Assembly (NCBI GenBank): GCA_001464665.1
Contig: LNDP01000019.1
Coordinates: 62,001-126,000 of the forward strand
Length of the DNA stretch: 64,000 nt
Reading direction: 5' to 3'
From: Acidobacteria bacterium Ga0074141
Lineage (GTDB): Bacteria; Acidobacteriota; Blastocatellia; Pyrinomonadales; Pyrinomonadaceae
The first letter of the stretch is position 1, and each line of letters begins with the position of its first letter. Under the pieces are notes generated by a model, which ran no database searches, was not told where the DNA came from, and saw nothing but the letters and a program-made list of their open reading frames with translations. Below, in pieces: positions 1 to 9,923 of the stretch. The position numbers were made by a program, and so were the translations under genes.

Positions 1-2970
1 AATGTTGCCGTCGCCGACGGACGGTTCACCGTTTCTCTTGATTTCGGAGCAAACTTCACCGGACCCGAACGCTTTCTCGAGATTCGCGTCCGGCAGGCCG
101 GCGGCGGCGGCTTTACCATTCTCGACCCGCGGCAGCGGATAGGCAGTTCGCCTTATGCAGTCCGAAGCATCTCTGCAACCACGGCGACGACCGCCGATAC
201 CGCCACCAACGCGACCAACGCAGTGAACGCCACCAACGCTGTCAATGCAACAAATGCGACAACAGCCGCCACCGCAACTAACCAGTTCGTGGTTACCACC
301 GATCCGCGCATGACCAATGCGAGGACGCCGACAGCCGGTAGCACTAACTACATTCACAATTCGACGACGGACCAGAGCGGTGCGAACTTCAGCATTACCG
401 GCGATGGACGTGCCCGCAATTTGAACGTTGTCGGGGCCTTTCAGTTTAACGGATTGCGCGCATTTTGGGCACCGGGCACCGATAACCTTTTCGCCGGTGT
501 CGGTTCCGGCCTAAACGGTACTACGGGGACGAACAATGCCTTTTTTGGCCGCCTTGCCGGAAGCTCGATCACGTCGGGTGAGAACAATTCGTTCTTTGGC
601 AGCAGGGCCGGGCTTTCCAATAACTCCGGCAGCAATCATTCTCGTGATAGTGCATTGGGCAGCGAAGGCAATACTTTTATCGGTCAATCCGCGGGGTTAC
701 AAACCACGAACGGAGGCGGCAACACGTTTATCGGCCGCGGCTCCGGAACTACGAACACAACCGGCAGCGGCAACACATTGATTGGCGGCGGAACATTTCT
801 CGGCGCTCCAAACCTGACATACGCTACCGCGATCGGAGCTGAAGCGACCGTATCGGAAAGCGGCTCCATAGTCCTCGGCCGTTCGCTGGGACAAGACAAG
901 GTGGTCATTCCCGGTCAGCTTATCGCGAATATGCCGATCACCTCGGCAACGATAAACGCGACCACACAGTTCAATCTTGGCGGCAGCCGAATACTTTCAA
1001 ACGCAGGAACCAACAACCTGTTTGTAGGGGTTGGCGCCGCGAACAGCAACACAGGATCCAGTAATTCGTTCTTCGGATCCTCGTCCGGAAACGTAAATAC
1101 CACCGGATCGCGAAACTCATTTTTCGGATCACTGAGTGGCTTTGGTAATATCTCCGGCGAAAACAATACGTTTATCGGGGATGAAGCGGGCTTCCAGACA
1201 ACAATTGGATCGTTAAACACTTACGTTGGAAGCGGCGCTGGATACAACAACGTCACTGGTGCTTCAAATACGATGCTCGGAGCCGGTGCCAACCCTAGTG
1301 CAGGAAATCTCTCGTTCGCAACGGCCATCGGATCAGGCAGCACCGTTACAACAAGCAACACCATCGTCCTCGGCCGGCCCGGTGGGTTGGACACGGTAAA
1401 CATTCCAGGCAGTCTTGATGCAAATGTAGTTCGGTCGACAATAAATTATTCTTTGGCTGGGAGCCGGATCATTCACGCAGCGGGAGACAACAACCTATTC
1501 GTCGGTTTTCAAAGCGGAGCAGCATCTGCAGGTTCAAGCATTGGCAATACTGCTTTTGGCAACAGTGCTGGTCGGTTTGTCGGGATCAATACCTTCAGCA
1601 ACTCGTTCTTTGGCATCAACAGTGGAGAGAATACGAACGGTGGCTCGTCCAATTCTTTTTTTGGTGCTAATTCGGGGAACGACAATATTAGTGGAACCGG
1701 CAATACGTTTATGGGCTCTTCGGCGGGCACTAACAACGAAACCGGGAACTCAAATACCTTTGTCGGTTTCTTGGCCGGGGGGTCGAACACTATTGGCGGC
1801 AACAATACGATGCTCGGAGCGTCTGCGAGTACCAACGGTATCGGCAACCTATCCTTCGCGACCGCGATCGGAGCATCCTCTTCAGTAACTACCAGCAACA
1901 CGATCGTCCTCGGGCGATCAGGTGGTCAGGACACTGTAAATGTTCCCGGGAATCTGTCTGTTTCTGGTTCATTGAATATCGCCGCACTCTCCGCCGCCAC
2001 GGTAAATGCCGGCACCCAGTTCAACATCAACGGTAATCGTGTATTAAGCATAGCGGGCACTGATAACACCTTCGTCGGACGCTTTGCCGGAAATGTGAAT
2101 ACCGGCACGGCAAACGCTTTCTTCGGAACCGGAGCCGGCGAACTGAACACCACGGGGAACGAGAATTCGTTTTTCGGCCGTGCCGCGGGAATAAATAACA
2201 CGACCGGTTCTGAGAATTCGATCTTCGGCCGCAGTGCGGGCCTTGAGAATATCGCCGGGAATCAGAACTCATTCTTTGGGCGAAACGCAGGCCGCAACAC
2301 GAACGCCAACCTAAACACGATGATCGGCTACAACGCCGGTCAGGCGAACACGACCGGCATCCGAAACACACTGATCGGAGCCTTAGCGGATGTCGGGGCT
2401 CCGGGCCTTACAAACGCGACAGCGATTGGCGCAGAGGCCACTGTCTCGACAAGCAATACCATTGCCCTTGGCAGATCAAACGGTGCCGATCTCGTCCGCA
2501 TTCCAGGGCGGCTCCGCTTGGGTATTTTTTCGGCTCCGTCGGCGACTAATCTTTGCATCGACGGTGGGAACCTAGAAGTCACGACCTGTTCATCATCAAT
2601 TCGGTATAAGGAGAACATTTCAGATTACACTTTGGGGCTCGGGCTTATCCGTCGGCTTCGGCCTGTCTATTTCGATTGGAAGCACAACGGAGTTCGCGAT
2701 TTCGGCCTTATTGCCGAAGAGGTCGCAGGCGTCGAACCGCTTCTTGCTACGACCAACAAGAACGGCGAAATCCAAGGCGTCAACTATGAACGCATCGGCG
2801 TCGTGCTTGTAAACGCCGTCAACGAACAGCAGACGCGGATCGAATCACAGCAACGGCAGATCAATGAACTGCTCGACGCGAACCGACGACAGCAAGCGCA
2901 GATCGAAGTTCTTACCAAGATCTTTTGCGTGGGCAACCCGAACGCGGAGTTCTGTCCGAGTAAGAAGTAG
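1..2970 (+). CDS. Secreted fibre/adhesin-like protein with NTFIG-type repeats and C-terminal S74 chaperone domain (5' end outside window)
   Basis: The reading frame is open from base 1, so the start codon and signal peptide lie upstream of the window. Visible order: a beta-rich N-terminal domain ending in DPRQRIGSSPYAVRS; an Asn/Ala/Thr-rich linker (NAT/NAV repeats, about bases 175-285); a DPRMTNARTP motif resembling those of phage tail fibres; a long array of repeats of the type N-T-F-I/F-G-x-x-A/S-G spaced by T-G/S-G turns, interrupted by ATAIGAEATVS-like blocks; and a C-terminal intramolecular chaperone (peptidase S74) domain. In S74 the conserved Ser and Lys lie in SSIRYKENI, followed by a coiled-coil tail. 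By family knowledge, S74 domains trimerise a beta-helical stalk and then cut themselves off. The protein is probably exported and surface-exposed. There is no phage gene context. The tandem partner at 3112-6014 shares the ends but not the middle. Function as adhesin is inferred. Confidence 0.85.
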   Translation, partial: NVAVADGRFTVSLDFGANFTGPERFLEIRVRQAGGGGFTILDPRQRIGSSPYAVRSISATTATTADTATNATNAVNATNAVNATNATTAATATNQFVVTTDPRMTNARTPTAGSTNYIHNSTTDQSGANFSITGDGRARNLNVVGAFQFNGLRAFWAPGTDNLFAGVGSGLNGTTGTNNAFFGRLAGSSITSGENNSFFGSRAGLSNNSGSNHSRDSALGSEGNTFIGQSAGLQTTNGGGNTFIGRGSGTTNTTGSGNTLIGGGTFLGAPNLTYATAIGAEATVSESGSIVLGRSLGQDKVVIPGQLIANMPITSATINATTQFNLGGSRILSNAGTNNLFVGVGAANSNTGSSNSFFGSSSGNVNTTGSRNSFFGSLSGFGNISGENNTFIGDEAGFQTTIGSLNTYVGSGAGYNNVTGASNTMLGAGANPSAGNLSFATAIGSGSTVTTSNTIVLGRPGGLDTVNIPGSLDANVVRSTINYSLAGSRIIHAAGDNNLFVGFQSGAASAGSSIGNTAFGNSAGRFVGINTFSNSFFGINSGENTNGGSSNSFFGANSGNDNISGTGNTFMGSSAGTNNETGNSNTFVGFLAGGSNTIGGNNTMLGASASTNGIGNLSFATAIGASSSVTTSNTIVLGRSGGQDTVNVPGNLSVSGSLNIAALSAATVNAGTQFNINGNRVLSIAGTDNTFVGRFAGNVNTGTANAFFGTGAGELNTTGNENSFFGRAAGINNTTGSENSIFGRSAGLENIAGNQNSFFGRNAGRNTNANLNTMIGYNAGQANTTGIRNTLIGALADVGAPGLTNATAIGAEATVSTSNTIALGRSNGADLVRIPGRLRLGIFSAPSATNLCIDGGNLEVTTCSSSIRYKENISDYTLGLGLIRRLRPVYFDWKHNGVRDFGLIAEEVAGVEPLLATTNKNGEIQGVNYERIGVVLVNAVNEQQTRIESQQRQINELLDANRRQQAQIEVLTKIFCVGNPNAEFCPSKK

Positions 2971-3111
2971 GGCCCGCAGAAACAATCGGAGTTCGGAATA
3001 TGACGGATCAGGTACTTAACCGACATGGGGCGAGATCGTGGGTCGATCGAGCCAGATCACTGAACGTAACCGTTGTAACGAACGGACGGCGGATGAAGGA
3101 GAGGTTTCAAA

Positions 3112-6014
3112 ATGCTTAACCATGCGCGAACGATTTTCGTTCTGAGTTTTTTTCTGCTTGCGACATACGCCGTAATCGGACAGTCAACGTCATTCAACTA
3201 TCAAGGTGAACTTCAGTTCAGTGGCCAGCCCGCGAATGGAAATTTTGATCTTGAATTCCTTTTATTCGATGTCGCTTCGGGCGGCACGCAGATCGGGACG
3301 ACACAGTCGAGATCGAATGTGGCCGTCGCCGATGGGCGGTTTACCGTATCCCTCGACTTCGGAGCAAACTTCACTGGCCCGGAGCGATTCATCGAGATAC
3401 GCGTCCGCCAAACGGGCGGCGGCGGCTTTACCATTCTCGACCCGCGGCAGCGGATAGGCAGTTCGCCTTATGCAGTCCGAAGCATCTCTGCAAACACGGC
3501 GACGACCGCCGATACCGCCACCAACGCGACCAACGCAGTGAACGCCACCAACGCTGTCAATGCAACAAATGCGACAACAGCCGCCACCGCAAGCTAACCA
3601 GTTCGTCGTCACCACCGATCCGCGCATGACCGATGCGAGGACGCCGACGGCCGGTAGCACGAACTATATTCACAATTCGACGACGGACCAGAGCGGTGCG
3701 AACTTCAGCATTAACGGCGATGGACGTGCCCGGAATCTGAATGCCGTTGGGGCGTTCCAACTAAATGGCTTGCGAGCGTTTTGGGCACCGGGCACCGATA
3801 ATCTTTTCGCCGGTGTTGGTTCCGGCTTAAACGGCACTACCGGGACGAACAATGCCTTCTTTGGCCGCCTTGCCGGAAGCTCGATCACGTCGGGTGAGAA
3901 CAATTCGTTCTTTGGCAGCAGGGCCGGGCTTTCCAATAACTCCGGCAGCAATCATTCGCCGCGATAGCGCATTAGGCAGCGAAGGCAATACATTCATTGG
4001 TCAATCTGCCGGACTTCAAACCACGAACGGCGCCGGAAACACTTTTATTGGTAGAGGCTCAGGCACAACAAATACAGTTGGAAGCGGCAACACTCTCATC
4101 GGCGGCGGAACATTCCTTGGCGCACCGAACTTGACCTATGCGACCGCGATCGGTGCTGAAGCGACAGTTTCGGAAAGCGGGACGATTGTTCTCGGCCGTT
4201 CGCTCGGGCAGGACAAAGTAGTCATTCCCGGCGAGCTCGTTGCAACTCTTCCGATCACGTCGGCAACCATTAACGCCACAACACAATTCAACCTCGGCGG
4301 GAGCCGCATCCTTGGCAATGCCGGCACCGGCAATCTTTTTGCGGGAATAAATGCTGGCGCGGTTAATACAGGGACAGAAAATTCTTTCTTTGGCTTTAGG
4401 GCCGGGCACGCAAACGCTGGTGGATTTAGGAACACCTTCGTTGGTTCCGAAGCCGGACGAAATACGAGCGTTGGCATTCAGAACACATTCCTCGGAGCCT
4501 TTGCGGGTGCCTCAAATACCTTGGGGGAATCCAACACCTATGTTGGCAATCAGTCCGGCCAAACAAATCAGCTCGGTTCCGGGAATGCTTTCTTCGGCGA
4601 TGCTGCCGGACGCGATCTTGCAACCGGAAACCAAAACACATTTCTCGGCCAAGGGTCAGGCTTTGCGTTCCAGAGCGGCTCGGGCAATACGTTCGTCGGT
4701 CAGGACTCAGGTGTCACGATGTTGAACGGCTCAAACGTGACACTTCTGGGCAGATCGACCCGCGCTGACGGAAACTTTTCATTCGCGACCGCGATCGGTG
4801 CAGAGGCGGTTGTCTCGGCAAACAACACCATCGTCCTCGGCCGCGCATCAGAGGTCGATACTGTTAGAATTCCGGGCCAGTTGATAACTAACAACGGAAT
4901 ATTTGGCGACACGGTCAGTGCAACCAGCCAGTTTAGTATCGCCGGAAGCCGAATTCTCGCTAAACCGGGTTCATTTAATCTGTTCGTTGGGACATTTACC
5001 GGACGAACAGGTACTTTGCTTACCGGACAAGAGAACACGTTTGTCGGAACCAGCTCAGGCAACCAGATCGAAGATGGCGATTCAAACTCGCTGTTCGGAG
5101 CATTTACTGGTGTCGAGTTAACTTCTGGATCATTCAACACAATGATTGGCGGCGATGCCGGTCGACAAACACAGACGGGTAATCGCAATACGTTTGTTGG
5201 TGATTCTGCCGGAACCGCTAATTTCTCGGGATCGGACAATGTGATTCTCGGCGCATCATCAGGTGGCGGAAATTTGACGGGCGTTTACAACACTTATGTC
5301 GGATCGTTTGCGGCATCGAGTGCATCGTCTGGCGATCGCAATACGTTTATCGGGGGAGCCGCCGGTGGTGCAACCTCAGCCGGATCAAAGAACACATTAC
5401 TTGGATTTGATAGTTCCGTTAGTAACAGCCTATCTTATGCGACCGCTATTGGTGCGGAATCGACTGTTTCAACCAGCAACACGATCGCTCTTGGACGATC
5501 GAACGGCTTAGAAACGGTCAAGATCTACGGAAGACTTCGGCTCGGAACATTTGGCACCGCATCCGCGACGACACTTTGTTACACGGTCGCCACGTTGGAA
5601 GTGACAACCTGTTCGTCGTCCCTCCGATATAAGGAGAACATTTCCGAATACCGAAGCGGCCTTAGCCTTATCCGCCAGCTTCGGCCTGTTTATTTTGACT
5701 GGAAGCATAACGGCGTTCGCGATTTCGGACTTGTTGCCGAAGAGGTCGCAGGCGTCGAACCGCTTCTTGCCACGACAAATAAAGATGGCGAGATACAAGG
5801 AGTGAACTATGAACGCGTTGGTGTGGTTCTCGTGAATGCCGTCAACGAACAGCAAAATGAGCTCGAGCGGCTCAAGGCCGATGCGGAAACCAAATCTCGC
5901 CAGATCGATCAGCTTCTCGAAGCAAACCGACGCCAGCAGGCGCAGATCGAGGCTCTCACTAAACTATTTTGCTCGGCAAATCCGGCGGCCGGAATCTGCC
6001 GCGAACGGCCGTAG
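3112..6014 (+). pseudogene. Second fibre/adhesin-like S74 gene, broken by two +1 insertions
   Basis: This is a tandem paralogue of the preceding gene. The ATG at 3112 follows a good ribosome site (AAGGAGAGG, 3096-3104) and encodes a signal peptide ending near VIGQ. Compared with the intact copy there is an extra G at about 3593 (GCAAG-CTAACC against GCAACTAACC) and an extra base within 3958-3962. The frame therefore runs 3112-3597, then about 3594-3967, then about 3960-6014. Both shifts are +1, so they do not cancel, and only a 161-residue secreted N-terminal piece would be made by ordinary translation. The last segment keeps a full repeat array and an S74 domain (Ser and Lys in SSLRYKENI) with a coiled-coil tail, so the decay is recent or the insertions are sequencing errors. 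It could also be a silent donor for recombination with the first gene; that is inference. Confidence 0.75.
3316..3957 (+). repeat. Direct repeat of bases 1-641 (N-terminal half of fibre genes)
   Basis: Bases 1-641 and 3316-3957 align throughout at an offset of 3315, then 3316 after the inserted base. The stretch 111-277 against 3426-3592 differs at a single position by eye. Neighbouring parts show scattered mostly third-position changes. After this block the repeat arrays diverge strongly, while the S74 ends are again similar. This is the pattern expected from duplication followed by local gene conversion. Confidence 0.8.
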
Positions 6015-6021
6015 CAAAACA

Positions 6022-6050
6022 AAAGGCCCGGAAGCGGGTTCCGGGCCTTT
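6022..6050. terminator. Bidirectional intrinsic terminator between fibre gene and etfA
   Basis: A perfect 12-bp stem (6022-6033 with 6039-6050) with a 5-base loop carries A-rich and T-rich edges on both sides. It lies between the convergent fibre gene (stop 6014) and etfA (stop 6080), so it can serve both strands. Confidence 0.85.
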
Positions 6051-6079
6051 AATCCAACTTTCTTACTCCCGAATGGCCA

Positions 6080-7048
6080 TTAGCCCTTCACCTTCTTGAT
6101 CTCTTCGATCAGGACCGGGACGGCCTCGAAGAGGTCGCCGACGATGCCGTAGTCGGCGATGTCGAAGATCGGAGCCTCGCTGTCCTTGTTAATAGCGACG
6201 ATCGTTCCGGAGTTTTTCATCCCGACGATGTGCTGAATGGCACCCGAGATGCCGAGTGCGACGTAAAGCTTCGGAGCGACGGTCTGCCCGGAGGAACCGA
6301 TCTGGCGGTCAATGGGCAGCCACTCGCTGTCGCAAATCGGACGGGAAGCCGCAAGGTCGGCACCGAGAGCATCAGCAAGCTGCTGGGCAAGTGCAAGGTT
6401 TTCTTCCGACTTGATGCCGCGGCCGACCGCGACTATTACCTCGCTCTTGGTCAGGTCAACCGACGCCTTTGCTTCCTGGAACGGCTCTTCGGCGGTCATC
6501 CGAACCTCGCCGATATTTACGTCCATTTTTTCGACCGTTGCACTTCCCTTCGCGGCACTATCGCCGCGGTAAGCACCCGACTGGAACGTGACGAAGTACG
6601 GAGCGTCGCCGCCGACGGTCAGGTCAGCATCGAGCTTTCCGAGAAAGATGCGTCGAGTCAGGACGAGCTTGCCGCCCTCGGCACGATAGCGGATAACGTC
6701 GCCGACCAATTCGCGGCCAAAGCGGGTCGCCACCTTCGGAGCAAAATCGCGCACCTGGTAGGTATGCGACATCACGATGTACTGCGGATTCGTCGCCTTG
6801 ATCACCTGCTCCCAGGCGTCTGCATATGCATCGGGCGTATAGGTGCCGAGTTTGTCGCTCTTGGCAACGATGACTTTCTCGAGGTCGTAGCCGGCAATCT
6901 CCGCGGTCAAAGGGCATTCGCCGGTGCATGGAATAACGGCCGTGGCCTTCATCCCAAGGTCTGCACCGATGGCCTGTGCCGCCGCGATCGCCTCAAGCGA
7001 GGTTTTGTTCAATACGCAATTTTTGTGTTCGATGAATACGAGGATCAT
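6080..7048 (-). CDS. etfA: Electron transfer flavoprotein alpha subunit
   Basis: This 322-residue protein is the FAD-carrying subunit of the ETF heterodimer, which takes electrons from acyl-CoA and other dehydrogenases and passes them to the quinone pool via ETF:quinone oxidoreductase. The N-terminal alpha/beta domain begins MILVFIEH. The C-terminal FAD-binding region is clear: SSGQTVAPKLYVALGISGA, then HIVGMKNSGTIVAIN and DIADYGIVGD. Length is typical. Its start overlaps the end of etfB by four bases (ATGA), so the two are translationally coupled. The terminator at 6022-6050 closes the unit. A FadR-type operator before etfB suggests control by fatty-acyl-CoA status. Confidence 0.95.
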   Translation of the reverse strand: MILVFIEHKNCVLNKTSLEAIAAAQAIGADLGMKATAVIPCTGECPLTAEIAGYDLEKVIVAKSDKLGTYTPDAYADAWEQVIKATNPQYIVMSHTYQVRDFAPKVATRFGRELVGDVIRYRAEGGKLVLTRRIFLGKLDADLTVGGDAPYFVTFQSGAYRGDSAAKGSATVEKMDVNIGEVRMTAEEPFQEAKASVDLTKSEVIVAVGRGIKSEENLALAQQLADALGADLAASRPICDSEWLPIDRQIGSSGQTVAPKLYVALGISGAIQHIVGMKNSGTIVAINKDSEAPIFDIADYGIVGDLFEAVPVLIEEIKKVKG

Positions 7049-7821
7049 ATTGCCCGCACCTCCGTTTTGAGCTTCTCGACCAGCTCCACCGCACCGGCCT
7101 TGGCATCGCCATTGCCGAGCATCTGGGTCTGTTTGGTCTTGAGCGGCATGTAAACCTTCGAAATGGTTTGCCCGGCGGCAAATGCCTCAACCGCAGCTGT
7201 GACCTCTCGGATCTCTTTTTTCTTCGCCGCCATGATGCCCTTTAGCGAGGCGTAGCGGATCTGCGAGATGCCGGATTGAATGGTGAAGAGTGCCGGGAGC
7301 TTGTAACTGAACCATTGGTACCAGCCGCTCTCAAGCTCGCGTTTGATTCGGAGGCTCTCGCCGAGGCTTTCGCGGTCGACCTCGATGACGATGGTGCCGT
7401 GCGGTATGCCGAGCAGTTCGGCAAGCACCACGCCCGTTTGGCCATAGCTCGCGTCGTCGGACTGCAGCCCGGCGAAAACGAGTTCGGCATTTTCTTCGCG
7501 GATCGCATCGGCGATGGCCTTCGCGATCTGGTAAGGCGAAAGCTTGTTGGCGTCGTCGGCGACCACGTGGATCGCACGATCGGCACCGCGAGCGAGGGCA
7601 TCTTTGATAACCGATTTCGCCGATTGCGGCCCGAGCGTGCAGACGATCACTTCGCCCTCACCCTTGGCTTCCTTGAGCCGAAGAGCCTCTTCGAGGGCGT
7701 AGCCGTCCGATTCGTTCGTCTGCATCGCGACGTCCGTCTCGTTGATCCATTTTTCGTCAGGCCCGATGCGAAGGACGGCGTCCTTATTCGCAACCTGTTT
7801 CATTAAAACTATGATCTTCAT
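7045..7821 (-). CDS. etfB: Electron transfer flavoprotein beta subunit
   Basis: This 258-residue ETF beta subunit opens MKIIVLMKQV. Family features include the AMP-binding/recognition region with TNESDGYALEEALRLKE and the FAGLQSDDASYGQTG segment. It pairs with etfA, overlapping it by four bases. The ATG at 7821 has no clear Shine-Dalgarno sequence, and a -10-like GATAAT ends only 8 bases upstream (7830-7835), so the message may be leaderless. A near-perfect palindrome matching the FadR (TetR family) consensus lies at 7841-7860, immediately upstream. Confidence 0.95.
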   Translation of the reverse strand: MKIIVLMKQVANKDAVLRIGPDEKWINETDVAMQTNESDGYALEEALRLKEAKGEGEVIVCTLGPQSAKSVIKDALARGADRAIHVVADDANKLSPYQIAKAIADAIREENAELVFAGLQSDDASYGQTGVVLAELLGIPHGTIVIEVDRESLGESLRIKRELESGWYQWFSYKLPALFTIQSGISQIRYASLKGIMAAKKKEIREVTAAVEAFAAGQTISKVYMPLKTKQTQMLGNGDAKAGAVELVEKLKTEVRAI

Positions 7822-7829
7822 ACTATTAA

Positions 7830-7860
7830 ATTATCACACACTGAATGAATACTCATTCAG
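7830..7860 (-). promoter_or_regulatory. etfBA promoter with FadR-type operator
   Basis: The 20-base palindrome at 7841-7860 has 8-bp perfect arms around 4 bases. Its core TGAATGAATACTCATTCA fits the Bacillus FadR (YsiA) consensus TGAATGAMTANTCATTCA, recalled from memory, at every position. In Bacillus that TetR-family repressor controls beta-oxidation and etf genes and is released by long-chain acyl-CoA. A -10-like GATAAT sits at 7830-7835 on the minus strand, so a bound repressor would cover the -35 region. The regulator itself is not in this window. Confidence 0.75.
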
Positions 7861-7867
7861 TCACAAC

Positions 7868-8047
7868 CTACTTATCCGAAAGCTTCTTGATTATCGACTT
7901 TGCAAGGTTCTCGTTGATTTCCGAGTGTCGGCGAACTGGTTGGGATTGCTTCGTTTCGGTGTTGGTGTACCAATCATGCTTCCCGCCGTGCCGGGTCAGC
8001 ACGCATCCCATTTGTTCAAGCCTTCTGATCAGATCTCGGCGTTTCAC
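7868..8047 (-). CDS. hicA: HicA-family mRNA interferase toxin
   Basis: A 59-residue protein read on the minus strand with a GTG start at 8047. Its sequence begins VKRRDLIRRLEQMGC and continues with RHGGKHDWYTN and a C-terminal RRHSEINENLAKSI helix. These match the small double-stranded-RNA-binding HicA/YcfA fold; the His in RHGGKHDW is the expected catalytic residue. The GTG overlaps the hicB stop by one base (TAGTG), so it is coupled to the antitoxin. HicA toxins cleave mRNA and are held by HicB. The order antitoxin-toxin is the less common one. Confidence 0.88.
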   Translation of the reverse strand: MKRRDLIRRLEQMGCVLTRHGGKHDWYTNTETKQSQPVRRHSEINENLAKSIIKKLSDK

Positions 8048-8238
8048 TATGCGATGACAAGTTCCTCAACACGTCTGACGAACGGCACCTCACCCGACTC
8101 TAGATCTTTGAGGAGATCTACCAAATTTTCAACAAGTTCTTCCTTGGAGGTGCCCTGTGTTTCGTAATCCGGAAACGAGTTCAAATGACCGACGAAGAAC
8201 TCGCCATCTTCCCAATATGTATATTCAAGAGTCCTCAT
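8047..8238 (-). CDS. hicB: HicB-family antitoxin, short form
   Basis: This 63-residue protein shows the UPF0150/HicB partial RNase H-like fold: YTYWEDGEFFVGHLNSFPDYETQG, followed by SKEELVENLVDLLKDL. It lacks any extra DNA-binding domain, so autoregulation may be weak or absent. The start lies only 5 bases after the fabF stop and the stop overlaps hicA by one base. The pair is therefore probably cotranscribed with the fatty-acid operon. It neutralises the adjacent HicA. Confidence 0.88.
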   Translation of the reverse strand: MRTLEYTYWEDGEFFVGHLNSFPDYETQGTSKEELVENLVDLLKDLESGEVPFVRRVEELVIA

Positions 8239-8243
8239 TGTAG

Positions 8244-9488
<1,245 letters not shown>

Positions 9489-9675
9489 ATGTTTCAGTGG
9501 TCAGAGGTCAGTAATCGGTCGTCAGACCAGAATGCCCACGCTTTTCCCGGATTCTTTGACCCATGTGCCGGCCTCAAAACTTTTCCAAAGCGCGGCCTCG
9601 CCACGAAATATGGCTAACACAAAAAAAGTGTCGGCAGCCGGAACAAACTGAGAACCGGCCACCGACAACTGATAA

Positions 9676-9912
9676 CTAGCCTTTGTGCTGTTCGACGTAG
9701 GCGTAAGCATCCCGGACGCTCTGAATCTTTTCAGCGTCTTCATCCGGGATCTCGATGTCAAACTCTTCCTCGAACCGCATAACGAGTTCGACCAGGTCGA
9801 GCGAGTCCGCACCGAGGTCTTCGATGAAGCGGGCATTCTCGGTGACCTCGGCTTCATCTACACCCAATTCATCAACGATGATCTGTTTGATCTTATCCTG
9901 AACTTCTGACAT
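9676..9912 (-). CDS. acpP: Acyl carrier protein
   Basis: A 78-residue acidic helical protein. Ser37 in [11 protein letters not shown] is the 4'-phosphopantetheine attachment site. It shuttles acyl chains among the fab enzymes. The start is 11 bases after the fabD stop, and a purine-rich AAAAGGAGAAAA site lies just upstream. It stands in the canonical position between fabD and fabF, but fabG, which commonly precedes acpP, is absent here. Confidence 0.97.
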   Translation of the reverse strand: MSEVQDKIKQIIVDELGVDEAEVTENARFIEDLGADSLDLVELVMRFEEEFDIEIPDEDAEKIQSVRDAYAYVEQHKG

Positions 9913-9923
9913 ATTTTCTCCTT

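Noticed and set aside
175-285. Short tandem repeats as a possible CRISPR or satellite array
   Set aside because: They are in frame and encode the NAT/NAV linker; no unique spacers of constant length.
1-6014. Prophage tail-fibre region
   Set aside because: S74 and DARTP-like motifs occur in phage fibres, but the intact copies have signal peptides and no phage gene lies nearby.
6230-7153. Long plus-strand open frame (307 codons) opposite etfA/etfB
   Set aside because: It is antisense to two well-supported genes, has no family features and arises from G/C-rich third positions.
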